Notes: a model not told the origin generated them from the sequence alone. 18,841 bases of DNA from Prolixibacteraceae bacterium (GCA_023228025.1 JALOCD010000086.1:1-18841); one strand, 5' to 3'. Shown: positions 1 through 7,950, counted from the first letter of the stretch. Program-made: numbers and translations.

Positions 1-1
1 T

Positions 2-979
2 AGAAAATCGATTGGCAGGATGATCCGGTTGATGCTAAAAAGTTGCCAACAACTTCCTGGTAAGGTTGTATTGGTTGGAAACACGGTAATGCAAAGGATT
101 TTCTGTGGCAAAGACATCACACCGCTTTCATGCTACCCCTTCCAGGTGGATGACCTTGGATTGTCTGTATTAACTCCCGCGGAGATAGGCTGGGATTTTT
201 TAAGCGGAGCCATCATTCAATTTTATCCCTCCATCGGAAGTTTTGTCGGGAGTGATATCCTGGCGGGGATAGCCGCAACAGGCTTGCACAGGAATCCGCA
301 ATTCACGGCTTTGATTGATCTTGGCACAAATGGTGAGATTGTGGTTGGAAACAGGGACAAAATCATCTGCACCTCTACGGCTGCCGGTCCTGCTTTTGAG
401 GGAAGCAACCTATCCATGGGAATGCGGGCGGTAACCGGGGCCATCTCTTCCATCCAACTGGTTAACAACAAGATGGTCCCATCGGTCATTGGGAAGACCT
501 CACCGAAAGGAATATGTGGGAGCGCGCTGATTGATGCCATTGCCATCCTGCTTCAGCAGAAATTGATCGGTATTTTTGGAGAGATACATTCAAGAGAGGA
601 GAGTATTCCAATTGTTGGTCCCATACGGATAACACAGAAAGATGTCTATGAATTTCTGTTGGCAAAGGCAGCCATCGCCTCCGGTATAACCATATTGTCA
701 AGAAACCTGGGGATAGAACCTTCTGATATTCATGAATTTTATATTGCCGGTGGCTTTGGTAATTACATCAGGCTAGAACATCTTCTTGCAACAGGAATGG
801 TCGAAACGTCGGAGGAAAAGATTCACAAAATGGGAAATACAGCGCTCATCGGGGCTAAGATGTTTCTCTTTGGTAACGGGGAACTTGCCAGCGAAATTCT
901 TGGTAAGGCAAGCCATGTGAACCTTGAGGGATTCCCTGAATTTCAGGATATCTATATCAGTAAGATGGTTCTTGGGTGA
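2..979 (+). CDS. RACo-type corrinoid activation ATPase, C-terminal part (5' end outside window)
   Basis: Reductive activators of corrinoid proteins (RACo, DUF4445/ASKHA fold) use ATP to return inactive Co(II) corrinoid to Co(I) for methyl-transfer reactions. The visible part carries ASKHA signatures typical of that domain: VLVGNTVMQRIFCG near the start, then DLGTNGEIVVG (a phosphate-binding loop) followed by AAGPAFEG, a CGSALIDA segment and a late IAGGFGNYI glycine motif. The frame has no stop upstream of the first in-window ATG at 20, and family members are usually 500-650 residues with an N-terminal [2Fe-2S] domain. I therefore read this as the 3' portion of a longer gene whose start lies off the left edge, and ATG-20 is not a real start. 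The partner methyltransferase and corrinoid protein are not in the window. Family assignment is confident; the physiological substrate is unknown. Confidence 0.82.
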   Translation, partial: RKSIGRMIRLMLKSCQQLPGKVVLVGNTVMQRIFCGKDITPLSCYPFQVDDLGLSVLTPAEIGWDFLSGAIIQFYPSIGSFVGSDILAGIAATGLHRNPQFTALIDLGTNGEIVVGNRDKIICTSTAAGPAFEGSNLSMGMRAVTGAISSIQLVNNKMVPSVIGKTSPKGICGSALIDAIAILLQQKLIGIFGEIHSREESIPIVGPIRITQKDVYEFLLAKAAIASGITILSRNLGIEPSDIHEFYIAGGFGNYIRLEHLLATGMVETSEEKIHKMGNTALIGAKMFLFGNGELASEILGKASHVNLEGFPEFQDIYISKMVLG

Positions 980-1094
980 ACATATTTTTATGATAAAAAA
1001 GTGGACATATTGTACCACAAATTTACATTCCTAATAAAGTCCAACAGTTTGTGATTAGCATTATCAAATACTGAAGGTTACAGATTTATTTCAT

Positions 1095-1102
1095 TAAATT
1101 TG
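1095..1102 (+). promoter_or_regulatory. Bacteroidota-type -7 promoter element upstream of the 544-residue ORF
   Basis: TAAATTTG matches the Bacteroidota -7 consensus TAnnTTTG exactly and sits 38 nt upstream of the ATG at 1141, which would give a leader of about 30 nt. No convincing TTTG at the -33 position is seen at the expected spacing, so only the -7 element supports it. Confidence 0.5.
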
Positions 1103-1140
1103 AAGTTCATAATTTTCAACGGACTAAATCCTCCCAAAAA

Positions 1141-2775
1141 ATGAAACGAGTCACCCAGTTTATTATTCTGATCATTGTGGCATTGATCGCCATCTACACC
1201 CAGATGCCCGTTGTCGCATTTGGCTTTCAGGGATTCCCGGCTCTGATAGGCGGGCTTACTTTACTATGGGTCCTCATGAACCTCCGCATGGTTCCTCAGG
1301 TAACCAACGAGATGCAGGCATTACAGCTGTTGACAAAGATGGCTGTCCCCAAATGGATTTTTATCGCTCTGCTCTGCTACATGACGGTTGTTCCTGCTAT
1401 AACCTCCTGGTCACTTTTGCGGTGGAACGACTACCGTGGGATGATTGGCAATGTTGAGATTGGCGAAAACCTCTCCAATCACATGGCGCCCATCTCTATC
1501 AACAAAATACGCGTGGTTGATGAATCCCTGGCCAATCTTTTGGGAGATAAAGTCCTAGGGGCCCAACCTGCATTGGGTAGTCAGGTAAGGCTTGGAACAT
1601 TTGTCATTCAAAAAGTCCGCAATGATCTCTATTGGGTGGCACCATTGCTTCACTCAGGTTTCTTTAAATGGAACAAAAACAGCGAAGGCACCAATGGCTA
1701 TGTGATGGTCAATGCCTGTAATGAGCGGGATGTCAAACTGGTACAGGAGGTGAACGGCCACAAGGCCATGATCAAATATCAATCCGAAGCCTATTTTGGC
1801 GATTTCCTGGAAAGGCATCTCTATTTCAATGGATATTTTAATACCGGACTGACGGATTACACTTTTGAGATTGACGATGATGGCGTTCCCTATTGGGTGG
1901 TTACCAAATACAAAAAAACGATCGGGTTCTATGGAGACAATGCGGATGGAGTCGTAGTGATCAACACTGAAACCGGGAAATGCACGGAGTATACGATCGA
2001 TCAGGCACCGGCCTGGATAGACAGGATCCAACCCGACAAGTTCATCGAAGAACAGCTCAACGACTGGGGCAATTTCGTGAAGGGATTTTGGAATTTCTCC
2101 AACGAGAACAAACTTCAGGTTACTCAGAAACTCTCCCTGGTTTACGGTGAGGACAACAGATCATACTGGTATACAGGTCTCACCTCAGTTGGCGCTGACG
2201 AAGCGACAGTTGGATTTGTATTGGTCGACACCCGTTCCAAGAAAGCAATCTGGTACAAGCAAAGTGGGGCCACAGAATTTGCCGCTCAGAATTCGGCCAT
2301 GGGCAAGGTACAGGAAAAAAGATACACCTCTTCCCTCCCGATCCCATATAACATCAACAACATCCCAACCTACATGATGACCCTGAAAGACAATGGCGGA
2401 TTGGTCAAGATGTTTGCCATGGTGGCCATCGAGGATTATACCATTGTTGGAGTTGGAAACACGCTGGTAGAGACGCTGATGGCTTACAAAAATGCATACA
2501 ACATGGCCGGGAACAAGATCAATCCAAAAAATGTGACCAAAAAGATGCTGCTGAAAACGGTGGTCAGCCGCATTCAGTCGGACATCAAAAACGGCAACAG
2601 TTTCTACTATTTTACCGTAGCCGGAATGAACAACATCTTTATCGGCTCCTCCCAGATCTCGAACGAAATGCCGGTAACGATGGCCGGCGACAGCATCCAG
2701 ATCAGCTTTGACAATGACACTAGCGGGTTGATAGATATTTCGGCGTTTAAGAATACGAGTTTGGGGAAGAAGTGA
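1141..2775 (+). CDS. Uncharacterised membrane-anchored protein, 544 aa
   Basis: I cannot assign a function. The N-terminus is strongly hydrophobic: one membrane segment at about residues 5-25, a second at about 31-48, then a third at about 70-90 (WIFIALLCYMTVVPAIT). The remaining 450 or so residues are polar, rich in aromatic/Gly/Asn, have no cysteine-rich or catalytic motif that I recognise, and look like a large folded domain outside the membrane. Segments such as VINTETGKCTEYTIDQAPAW and FVLVDTRSKKAIWY look like repeated beta-strand/hairpin units, vaguely reminiscent of PepSY-like ligand-binding domains, but this is a weak impression. The start ATG is preceded by a TAnnTTTG promoter and an A-rich leader rather than a strong Shine-Dalgarno, which is normal for the phylum. 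A 10-bp tandem array begins 5 nt after its stop. It may be co-transcribed with the RraA-like gene downstream. Confidence 0.75.
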   Translation: MKRVTQFIILIIVALIAIYTQMPVVAFGFQGFPALIGGLTLLWVLMNLRMVPQVTNEMQALQLLTKMAVPKWIFIALLCYMTVVPAITSWSLLRWNDYRGMIGNVEIGENLSNHMAPISINKIRVVDESLANLLGDKVLGAQPALGSQVRLGTFVIQKVRNDLYWVAPLLHSGFFKWNKNSEGTNGYVMVNACNERDVKLVQEVNGHKAMIKYQSEAYFGDFLERHLYFNGYFNTGLTDYTFEIDDDGVPYWVVTKYKKTIGFYGDNADGVVVINTETGKCTEYTIDQAPAWIDRIQPDKFIEEQLNDWGNFVKGFWNFSNENKLQVTQKLSLVYGEDNRSYWYTGLTSVGADEATVGFVLVDTRSKKAIWYKQSGATEFAAQNSAMGKVQEKRYTSSLPIPYNINNIPTYMMTLKDNGGLVKMFAMVAIEDYTIVGVGNTLVETLMAYKNAYNMAGNKINPKNVTKKMLLKTVVSRIQSDIKNGNSFYYFTVAGMNNIFIGSSQISNEMPVTMAGDSIQISFDNDTSGLIDISAFKNTSLGKK

Positions 2776-2780
2776 AATGG

Positions 2781-2924
2781 ATTGAAATAGATAGAAACAA
2801 ATAGAAACAAATAGAAACAAATAGAAACAAATAGAAACAAATAGAAACAAATAGAAACAAATAGAAACAAATAGAAATAGATTGAAATAGATTGAAATAG
2901 ATTGAAATAGATTGAAATAGATTG
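2781..2924. repeat. Tandem array of 10-bp units (14 copies plus a partial)
   Basis: The array reads: one attgaaatag (2781), eight perfect atagaaacaa (2791-2870), one hybrid atagaaatag (2871), four perfect attgaaatag (2881-2920), then a partial attga. There are thus two related unit types in homogeneous blocks with a hybrid unit at the boundary, as expected from slippage or unequal exchange. It fills the spacer between the 544-residue ORF stop (2775) and the RraA-like start (2953 or 2968). The period is close to one helical turn. Because 10 is not a multiple of 3 and the units lack stops on the minus strand, all three reverse frames stay open across it, creating spurious Phe/Leu/Ser-rich ORFs. 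Confidence 0.97.
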
Positions 2925-2967
2925 ACAATGGCTTTTGGCCACAAATCCTTTGATGATACTGATTTCG

Positions 2968-3720
2968 ATGGATAGAAAATTGACCCATGCCGATCTGCTT
3001 GGTTTAAAACGATGGAATACTCCCACCATCTACAACGGTTGGGAGCAGATCACCCGTCACAACAGCGCCCGTGACGGGTTTAACCTGGAACCTGTTACCG
3101 ATTACATGCCGCAGATGGGGCCCATGGTGGGATATGCCGTCACGGTAGTAATTGAACCAAGCAACCCTGAACATCCGCGAACAAATCCGGAGGGGTGGGA
3201 ACAATACCGGGCATATATGGCCTCTGTTCCGGGTCCAAAGATTGTGGCGGTCCAGGACCTGGACAAACCAACGATGTATGGCGCTTTTTGGGGAGAGGTA
3301 AACAGCAACATTCACAAAGCGCTGGGTTGCGTTGGCACCATCACGGATGGAGGAATCCGGGATACCGATGAGATGAACAACACCGGGTTTAAGGCCCTGG
3401 CGCGTGGTCTTTGTGTCGGCCATGCCAACAGTTTTCCGGTTCGGTGGAACTGTCCGGTGACGGTTTTTGGCAGGGAGATATTGCCCGGACAACTGGTTCA
3501 TGCCGACAAGCACGGATTTTTGGTGATACCCGATGAGGATCAGGAGAAACTGCTGGATGCGGCTATCTTCATGGATGCCAACGAGTGCAAAACCATAATT
3601 CAATCGGCCCGAAGTTCGTGGGGCAAAAATACTGCCGTTGTACTCTCTGAATTCAACGAAGCGGTCAAGGCCTTTGGGAAAGCTGTCAAAGAAAAGTTTG
3701 GGAAAAAAGGAGAATGGTAA
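2968..3720 (+). CDS. RraA-like family protein (aldolase/decarboxylase fold)
   Basis: This belongs to the RraA / 4-hydroxy-4-methyl-2-oxoglutarate aldolase superfamily, whose members are metal-dependent class II-type aldolases/decarboxylases or, in E. coli RraA, an RNase E regulator. The family signature is plain: a Gly-Glu-Val-Asn segment (about 109-112) followed by TITDGGIRD with the substrate/metal-contacting Arg131-Asp132, then a C-terminal GQLVHADKHGFLVIP strand. Numbering is from the ATG at 2968, giving 250 residues. The open frame extends back to a TTG at 2935, with another ATG at 2953. I prefer 2968 because the conserved region (LKRWNTPTIYNGWEQ) begins about 12 residues later and the upstream residues look like translated spacer. 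It is probably a catabolic enzyme; no neighbouring gene identifies the substrate. Confidence 0.8.
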   Translation: MDRKLTHADLLGLKRWNTPTIYNGWEQITRHNSARDGFNLEPVTDYMPQMGPMVGYAVTVVIEPSNPEHPRTNPEGWEQYRAYMASVPGPKIVAVQDLDKPTMYGAFWGEVNSNIHKALGCVGTITDGGIRDTDEMNNTGFKALARGLCVGHANSFPVRWNCPVTVFGREILPGQLVHADKHGFLVIPDEDQEKLLDAAIFMDANECKTIIQSARSSWGKNTAVVLSEFNEAVKAFGKAVKEKFGKKGEW

Positions 3721-3762
3721 TCCTCTGTTGACGGATATAACCAAGGGGTTCGAGAGATTGTC

Positions 3763-3809
3763 AAATAAAACTGACGGGGTGACTCAGAATGACCCCGTAA
3801 GTTTTATTT
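3763..3809. terminator. Bidirectional intrinsic terminator between convergent genes
   Basis: Arms 3763-3780 and 3792-3809 pair at 17 of 18 positions around an 11-nt loop. The stem has a GC core (ACGGGGT/ACCCCGT) flanked by A/T blocks, so each strand gets a U-rich 3' side. It lies about 40 nt after the RraA-like stop and overlaps the 3' end of the minus-strand dehydrogenase, serving both convergent units. Confidence 0.88.
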
Positions 3810-4847
3810 ATAATTAAAATCTACCATTGCTTTCATGACTCCATCCCTGTATTCAGAAACCAGGTCAAATGCCTCTTTGGTCCGTGAGAATGGAAACCGG
3901 TGTGTAGCCATATTTCCGATCGCAATCTTCCCGGAAGTCAACAATTCCAATGTTTCTTCCAATGCATGGTTTTGCCGTCTCACATTCTGGACACAAATCT
4001 CTTTATGCCGCATCTGATCAACAGGAAAACTCCATCGGTCAAATTCCGGGATACCGATGACCATCAGTTTCCCGCCAGGTTTTAATAATTCCACGGCCTG
4101 GTCGATCGCCTCCTGCTTGCCGCAACATTCGAAAACCACGTCGAGCAGCAATGGTTCTTTCGTTTTTATCCCTGTTACAACATCCTCCTTACCAGGATTT
4201 CCGGTATAAACAGCCCCACCCTTTTTGGCAATCCGAAGCCTTTCATCCACCAGGTCAGTCACAAAAATATTTGTAGCCCCTTTGGCCATGGCCGACAAAA
4301 GGACGCTCATCCCGATAGGGCCGAACCCCAAAATCCCAATGGAGGCATTTTTAAGTAGAATAGACTGATTAACAGCATACAAACCAATAGCAAGAGGCTC
4401 ACTGATGGCTGCCTCGGTGTAGGAAAGTCGATCTGAAATTGGAAAACAGCTGGTCTCCGGCATAACCAAAAATTCGGTCAAACAGCCATCTGCCTGGCCC
4501 GGGCATCCCAAAAAACGAAGTTTCCGGCAGGTATGCGGACGACCAACTTCACATTGGTCGCATTGACCACATGGCATGGCCGGCTCAATGGCAATTCGGT
4601 CGCCTGGCTTTACGCGGGATACCGCTGATCCAACCTCCACCACTTCTCCGGCGCCTTCATGGCCTACCGGGAAGGGATATTGCACCACCTGACTTCCAAT
4701 TTTGCCTTTGGTGTAGTAATGGACATCCGACCCGCAGACGCCGACGACTTTCATTGCAATCAGCACATCCGTATTTGCCTTTATTTCAGGCATCGGGAGT
4801 TCACGCATCTCCATTTGTCGGATGCCAGTCAGTACCATTGCTTTCAT
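3804..4847 (-). CDS. Zinc-dependent polyol (sorbitol/xylitol-type) dehydrogenase, MDR family
   Basis: This is a medium-chain NAD(P)-dependent dehydrogenase that probably interconverts a polyol and a ketose. Numbering from the ATG at 4847 gives 347 residues, the normal family length. Catalytic zinc ligands are Cys38 (VCGSDVH), His63-Glu64 (GHEGAGEV) and Glu150 (SEPLA). The structural zinc site is complete with Cys93, Cys96, Cys99 and Cys107. The Rossmann motif is GFGPIG (174-179), with Asp198 at the end of beta-2 favouring NAD. The frame stays open upstream to a TTG at 4964, which would add 39 residues. I chose 4847 because family alignment starts there and a perfect -7 element sits inside the would-be extension. 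Sequence style is closest to sorbitol/xylitol dehydrogenases, although threonine dehydrogenase-like members share these motifs. Confidence 0.87.
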   Translation of the reverse strand: MKAMVLTGIRQMEMRELPMPEIKANTDVLIAMKVVGVCGSDVHYYTKGKIGSQVVQYPFPVGHEGAGEVVEVGSAVSRVKPGDRIAIEPAMPCGQCDQCEVGRPHTCRKLRFLGCPGQADGCLTEFLVMPETSCFPISDRLSYTEAAISEPLAIGLYAVNQSILLKNASIGILGFGPIGMSVLLSAMAKGATNIFVTDLVDERLRIAKKGGAVYTGNPGKEDVVTGIKTKEPLLLDVVFECCGKQEAIDQAVELLKPGGKLMVIGIPEFDRWSFPVDQMRHKEICVQNVRRQNHALEETLELLTSGKIAIGNMATHRFPFSRTKEAFDLVSEYRDGVMKAMVDFNYK

Positions 4848-4880
4848 ATCGGCTGTGTTTGAGGATTCATATTCTTCTAC

Positions 4881-4888
4881 CAAAGATA
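4881..4888 (-). promoter_or_regulatory. Bacteroidota-type -7 element for the polyol dehydrogenase
   Basis: On the minus strand this reads TATCTTTG, an exact TAnnTTTG match, 33 nt upstream of the ATG at 4847. It supports the shorter start. No clear -33 TTTG is seen. Confidence 0.45.
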
Positions 4889-4943
4889 GATAATCACTGT
4901 ATAATTCATAGCCATGAGTTTTTACGAATTCTTCAGATTCGAA

Positions 4944-5149
4944 AACCTTATTTTTATCAAGCAATCTTAGTAGAAAACAGGAATGTTGAGGGATACCCGC
5001 CCGCGTATAATATAGTGCCGGAAATCAGAATTTCGGGATCGGGCGAAATTAACAAATCAGGTGAAACGAATTCTTCGAATAAGGTAATAAGGTTTGGATA
5101 ACTCTTTTCACTCTGTTATTCTACTAAGATTACCTGAAAAAATAAGGTT
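4944..5149. repeat. Imperfect 37-nt inverted repeat flanking a 132-nt non-coding core, with AATAAGGT octamers
   Basis: Arm 4944-4980 (read on the minus strand) and arm 5113-5149 (plus strand) align at 34 of 38 columns with two substitutions and two single-base indels. Both share a TTCTACTAAGATT block and both end in AATAAGGTT. The octamer AATAAGGT also occurs twice in tandem at 5078-5093. The spacer between the dehydrogenase and dus holds no gene that I can support. The structure resembles either a small MITE-like element or a cluster of regulator-binding sites. No convincing target-site duplication is visible. Confidence 0.65.
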
Positions 5150-5216
5150 AGACAAATCTTTGTTTTGTACAACGAACAAATCGATTCAATCATGCTGCCA
5201 TGAGCAAGTAGAAACA

Positions 5217-5247
5217 ATATAATCAATCACTAACTATCTGATTATAT
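5217..5247 (-). terminator. Weak AT-rich hairpin after dus
   Basis: Perfect 9-bp arms (5217-5225 and 5239-5247) with a 13-nt loop lie 5 nt past the dus stop. The stem is A/T-rich and the following tract is only moderately T-rich, so termination would be inefficient. Confidence 0.35.
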
Positions 5248-5252
5248 GATTT

Positions 5253-6245
5253 CTATTGATTCTTCAATTCGTTTTGAAGGATCAAGTAAATCTCTTCATA
5301 GCTCCTGGCATCCATCAAATGTACCCGCAGTTTAGCGGCATCGGTAAAATCGTTTGTGTAGATTTTGTAAAACCGTTTCAGGATATTGATGCTTTTCCCA
5401 CTGCCCCAGATTTTCTCAAAAAGCTGTGTATGAAACAGCAATCGGGATAACTTCTCCTCTTTTTGCGGAATAGGATGGTTTGGCTGGAAGATCCAGGGAT
5501 TGTGAAAAATTCCACGTCCCACCATGATACCATCCAGACCATATTTTTCGGTAAGTTCAACTCCTTGTGCGACGGAATTAACATCCCCGTTCCCCAGGAA
5601 GATGGTTTCGGGGCTCAAGCGGTTCCTGATAGCTACTCCCTTGCCAATTTCTTCCCAGCTTGCCAGGCCATCCGATTGTTGCTTCTGCGTCCGTCCATGA
5701 AGGACAACCGCGGCGGGCCTGGTCTCCATGATCGAAGTCATCCACCTCTCCGTTTCGTGTATCCGTATGCCCGTTCTGGTTTTCACGGAGACAGGCAGAT
5801 AGGTGGCCTCTTTCGTAGCCAGGATGATCTCTTTGGCCTGTTCAGGCTGATCAATCAACGCCGAACAGCATCCATTCTTTACTACCTTCTTCACCGGGCA
5901 CCCCATGTTGACATCAATCCCGTCAAATTCAAATTCCTCTGTGATCTCCCGGGCAATTTTATGAAACAGCTCCGGATTTTTTCCCCAGATCTGAGCCACC
6001 AGTTTGATGTTCTTCTGCTTCAGAAGCGTTCGTTCTGATTCGCTGACAAGCAACCTGTGCGCGACATTCTTCTTCCCAACCGGGTGATTGAGCCCGTCGA
6101 CCGAGGCAAATTCGGTGTAAAGCACCTGCAGATAGTTCGGGTCTGCCATTCCGGCAACAACTTCGCGAAAAACGGTATCCGTCACATCCTCCATCGGAGC
6201 GAGTGCGAAGAAGGGCTTTGGAAGCTGTTGCCAAAAATTGGACAT
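5253..6245 (-). CDS. dus: tRNA-dihydrouridine synthase (DusC-like)
   Basis: This FMN-dependent enzyme reduces a specific uridine of tRNA to dihydrouridine in the cytoplasm. The 330-residue protein has the normal family length. It shows the FMN-binding start FALAPMEDVTD (about 13-23), the catalytic motif NMGCPVKKV with Cys116, a conserved SVKTRTG strand, LHGRTQKQ, and the C-terminal phosphate-binding motifs GNGDV and GIMVGRGIFHNPWIF. The residues after the catalytic motif read NGCCSALI, where many relatives have small glycines; this is a local variation, not a missing active site. It lies 136 nt downstream of the sulfatase on the same strand, but functional linkage is unlikely. The exact tRNA position modified cannot be told from sequence. 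Confidence 0.9.
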   Translation of the reverse strand: MSNFWQQLPKPFFALAPMEDVTDTVFREVVAGMADPNYLQVLYTEFASVDGLNHPVGKKNVAHRLLVSESERTLLKQKNIKLVAQIWGKNPELFHKIAREITEEFEFDGIDVNMGCPVKKVVKNGCCSALIDQPEQAKEIILATKEATYLPVSVKTRTGIRIHETERWMTSIMETRPAAVVLHGRTQKQQSDGLASWEEIGKGVAIRNRLSPETIFLGNGDVNSVAQGVELTEKYGLDGIMVGRGIFHNPWIFQPNHPIPQKEEKLSRLLFHTQLFEKIWGSGKSINILKRFYKIYTNDFTDAAKLRVHLMDARSYEEIYLILQNELKNQ

Positions 6246-6381
6246 TACTTTAAGATCGCTATTTTATCAGGAAGCACGTTTTCCTCCTTTGCGGCAAGAT
6301 AGGGAAAATAGATATTGCATATCCACTGCTGCATCTTGCAAATATTGTTTTCTTTAAAAGGGGGAATCGGCTTGCTATCGT

Positions 6382-7950
6382 TCATTTTCTATGTAGTACG
6401 GATTTCGAGATATATACCTGATCCAATTGATCCGAATCCTTGTATTGTTTTCGCAGTTCATTTAGTTTGCGGTGAAGCTCTTCTTGAATGCCAGAATAAT
6501 CAGGGTCGTTGTAGACACTTTTCATTTCGTGCGGATCTTTCTCAAGATCATAGAGTTCCCACTCGTCCAGATCATAATAAAAGTGAATCAGTTTATATCT
6601 TTCTGTCCGAATGCCGTAATGGCGCTTCACTTTGTGTTCGCCCGGAAACTCATAGTAATGGTAATAAATGGCATCGTGCCAATTGACCCGTTTGCCTGCC
6701 ACCAACTTTTTGAATGAGACTCCCTGCATATCTTTTGGGGCCTCTACTCCGGCATAATCAAGAAAAGTTGGCGCAAAATCAAGGTTTTGAACCATTTTCT
6801 CCACAACTGAACCGGCTTTAATCTCTTTAGGATATCTCATCAAAATTGGAGTCCGTAATGATTCTTCGTACATAAACCGTTTGTCGAACCAACCGTGTTC
6901 ACCTAGATAGAATCCCTGATCTGAGGTATAGACCACGATGGTATTCTCTGTGAGACCGTTCTTATCAAGATAATCCAAGACCTGCCCAACCCCATCGTCG
7001 ACTGATTGAACACATTTCAGGTAATCCCGGATGTACCGTTGGTACTTCCATTTCGCCAACGCCCTTCCGGTCGGTTTGATTTTCAAAAATGCCTCATTCC
7101 GGGGATTGTACGCATTTCGCCAGGCCTTTAGCTGAGCTTCATTCATACGTTTCAATTGTGGGGCAAGGTTGGTTGGGGCGCCAGTATAAGGGTCGTTTTC
7201 GAATTTCATGTCATGGCCCCACATCATGTCTTTTACAATACCCATCTCCTGGGTGTGGGATGCAGTCCCACGGCCATCGAAATTATCAAAGAAATTATCA
7301 GGAAAAGGAAATTCCCGGTCTTCGAACAAATTCATGTATTTTTCTTCAGGTAACCAGTTTCGGTGAGGGGCTTTCTGATGGTACAACAGGCAAAAAGGTT
7401 GGGATTTATCCCGTTTTTTATTCAGCCAGTCAAGGGCAATTTGGGTGGTTATGGTGGTAACATAACCTTCAATACGTTTCTTTACACCATTCTCAATAAA
7501 ATCGGGATTATAATATACACCTTGCCCGGGCAGTACATTCCAGTAGTTAAATCCCTGAGGGTCCCCTTCGAGATGTATTTTACCAATCAGGGCTGTCTGA
7601 TATCCGTTTTGCTGAAGTATTTTGGCAAAATTTTGTTGATTCCAGTTAAAAGGCAACCTGTTATCTACTTTTCCGTTGAGGTGACTGAACTTCCCCGTGA
7701 GCATGGTGGCCCTGCTCGGAGCGCAGATGGAATTGGTGACAAACCCTTTCTTGAAAATCGCCCCTTCTTTTGCCAGACGATCAATGTTGGGCGTTTGGTT
7801 TAATCCGGTTCCATATGCGCTGATAGCCTGATAGGCGTGGTCGTCGCTCATGATAAACAGGATATTGGGCCGTTCGCTCTTCTTCGCAAATCCAGTAGAA
7901 CTGAGCAACAAAGCAGCAGCTCCAACATAAACTTTGGTCATATTTTTCAT
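6382..7950 (-). CDS. Secreted family S1 sulfatase (GlcNAc-6-sulfatase-like)
   Basis: This formylglycine-dependent sulfatase probably removes sulfate esters from host or algal glycans in the periplasm. From the ATG at 7950 (522 aa) it starts with a signal peptide, MKNMTKVYVGAAALLLSSTG. Next come RPNILFIMSDDHA (calcium-binding Asp pair) and the maturation motif CAPSR within SICAPSRATMLTGK, whose Cys76 would become formylglycine. A KAPHRNW segment and a later SDQGFYLGEHGWFDKR segment complete the S1 active site. The style (KAPHRNW, EFPGEHKVKRHYGIRTERYKLI) is closest to N-acetylglucosamine-6-sulfatase or mucin-desulfating enzymes; that specificity is an inference. The frame extends to a TTG at 7977, but ATG-7950 gives a proper signal peptide. 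A second sulfatase's 3' end lies 30 nt upstream, so this gene was probably the distal gene of an operon now cut by the R-M island. Its present promoter is unclear. A matching sulfatase-maturation enzyme is not in the window. Confidence 0.92.
   Translation of the reverse strand: MKNMTKVYVGAAALLLSSTGFAKKSERPNILFIMSDDHAYQAISAYGTGLNQTPNIDRLAKEGAIFKKGFVTNSICAPSRATMLTGKFSHLNGKVDNRLPFNWNQQNFAKILQQNGYQTALIGKIHLEGDPQGFNYWNVLPGQGVYYNPDFIENGVKKRIEGYVTTITTQIALDWLNKKRDKSQPFCLLYHQKAPHRNWLPEEKYMNLFEDREFPFPDNFFDNFDGRGTASHTQEMGIVKDMMWGHDMKFENDPYTGAPTNLAPQLKRMNEAQLKAWRNAYNPRNEAFLKIKPTGRALAKWKYQRYIRDYLKCVQSVDDGVGQVLDYLDKNGLTENTIVVYTSDQGFYLGEHGWFDKRFMYEESLRTPILMRYPKEIKAGSVVEKMVQNLDFAPTFLDYAGVEAPKDMQGVSFKKLVAGKRVNWHDAIYYHYYEFPGEHKVKRHYGIRTERYKLIHFYYDLDEWELYDLEKDPHEMKSVYNDPDYSGIQEELHRKLNELRKQYKDSDQLDQVYISKSVLHRK

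Noticed and set aside
1006..1035. Small gtgg...ccac inverted repeat after the RACo-like gene
   Set aside because: Only a 4-bp stem with a long loop and no T-tract; not a credible terminator.
2781..2924. Possible CRISPR array
   Set aside because: The units are 10 bp and directly abutting with no unique spacers; it is a simple tandem repeat.
2185..3029. Minus-strand ORFs of 267, 140 and 65 codons with Phe/Leu/Ser/Ile-rich repeats across the 10-bp array
   Set aside because: They are open only because the 10-bp unit lacks reverse-strand stops in all frames. They overlap the well-supported plus-strand genes antisense and contain no other protein-like signal.
4571..5101. 176-codon plus-strand ORF antisense to the dehydrogenase
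   Set aside because: It overlaps the zinc-binding region of the dehydrogenase in antisense and has no domain or promoter support.
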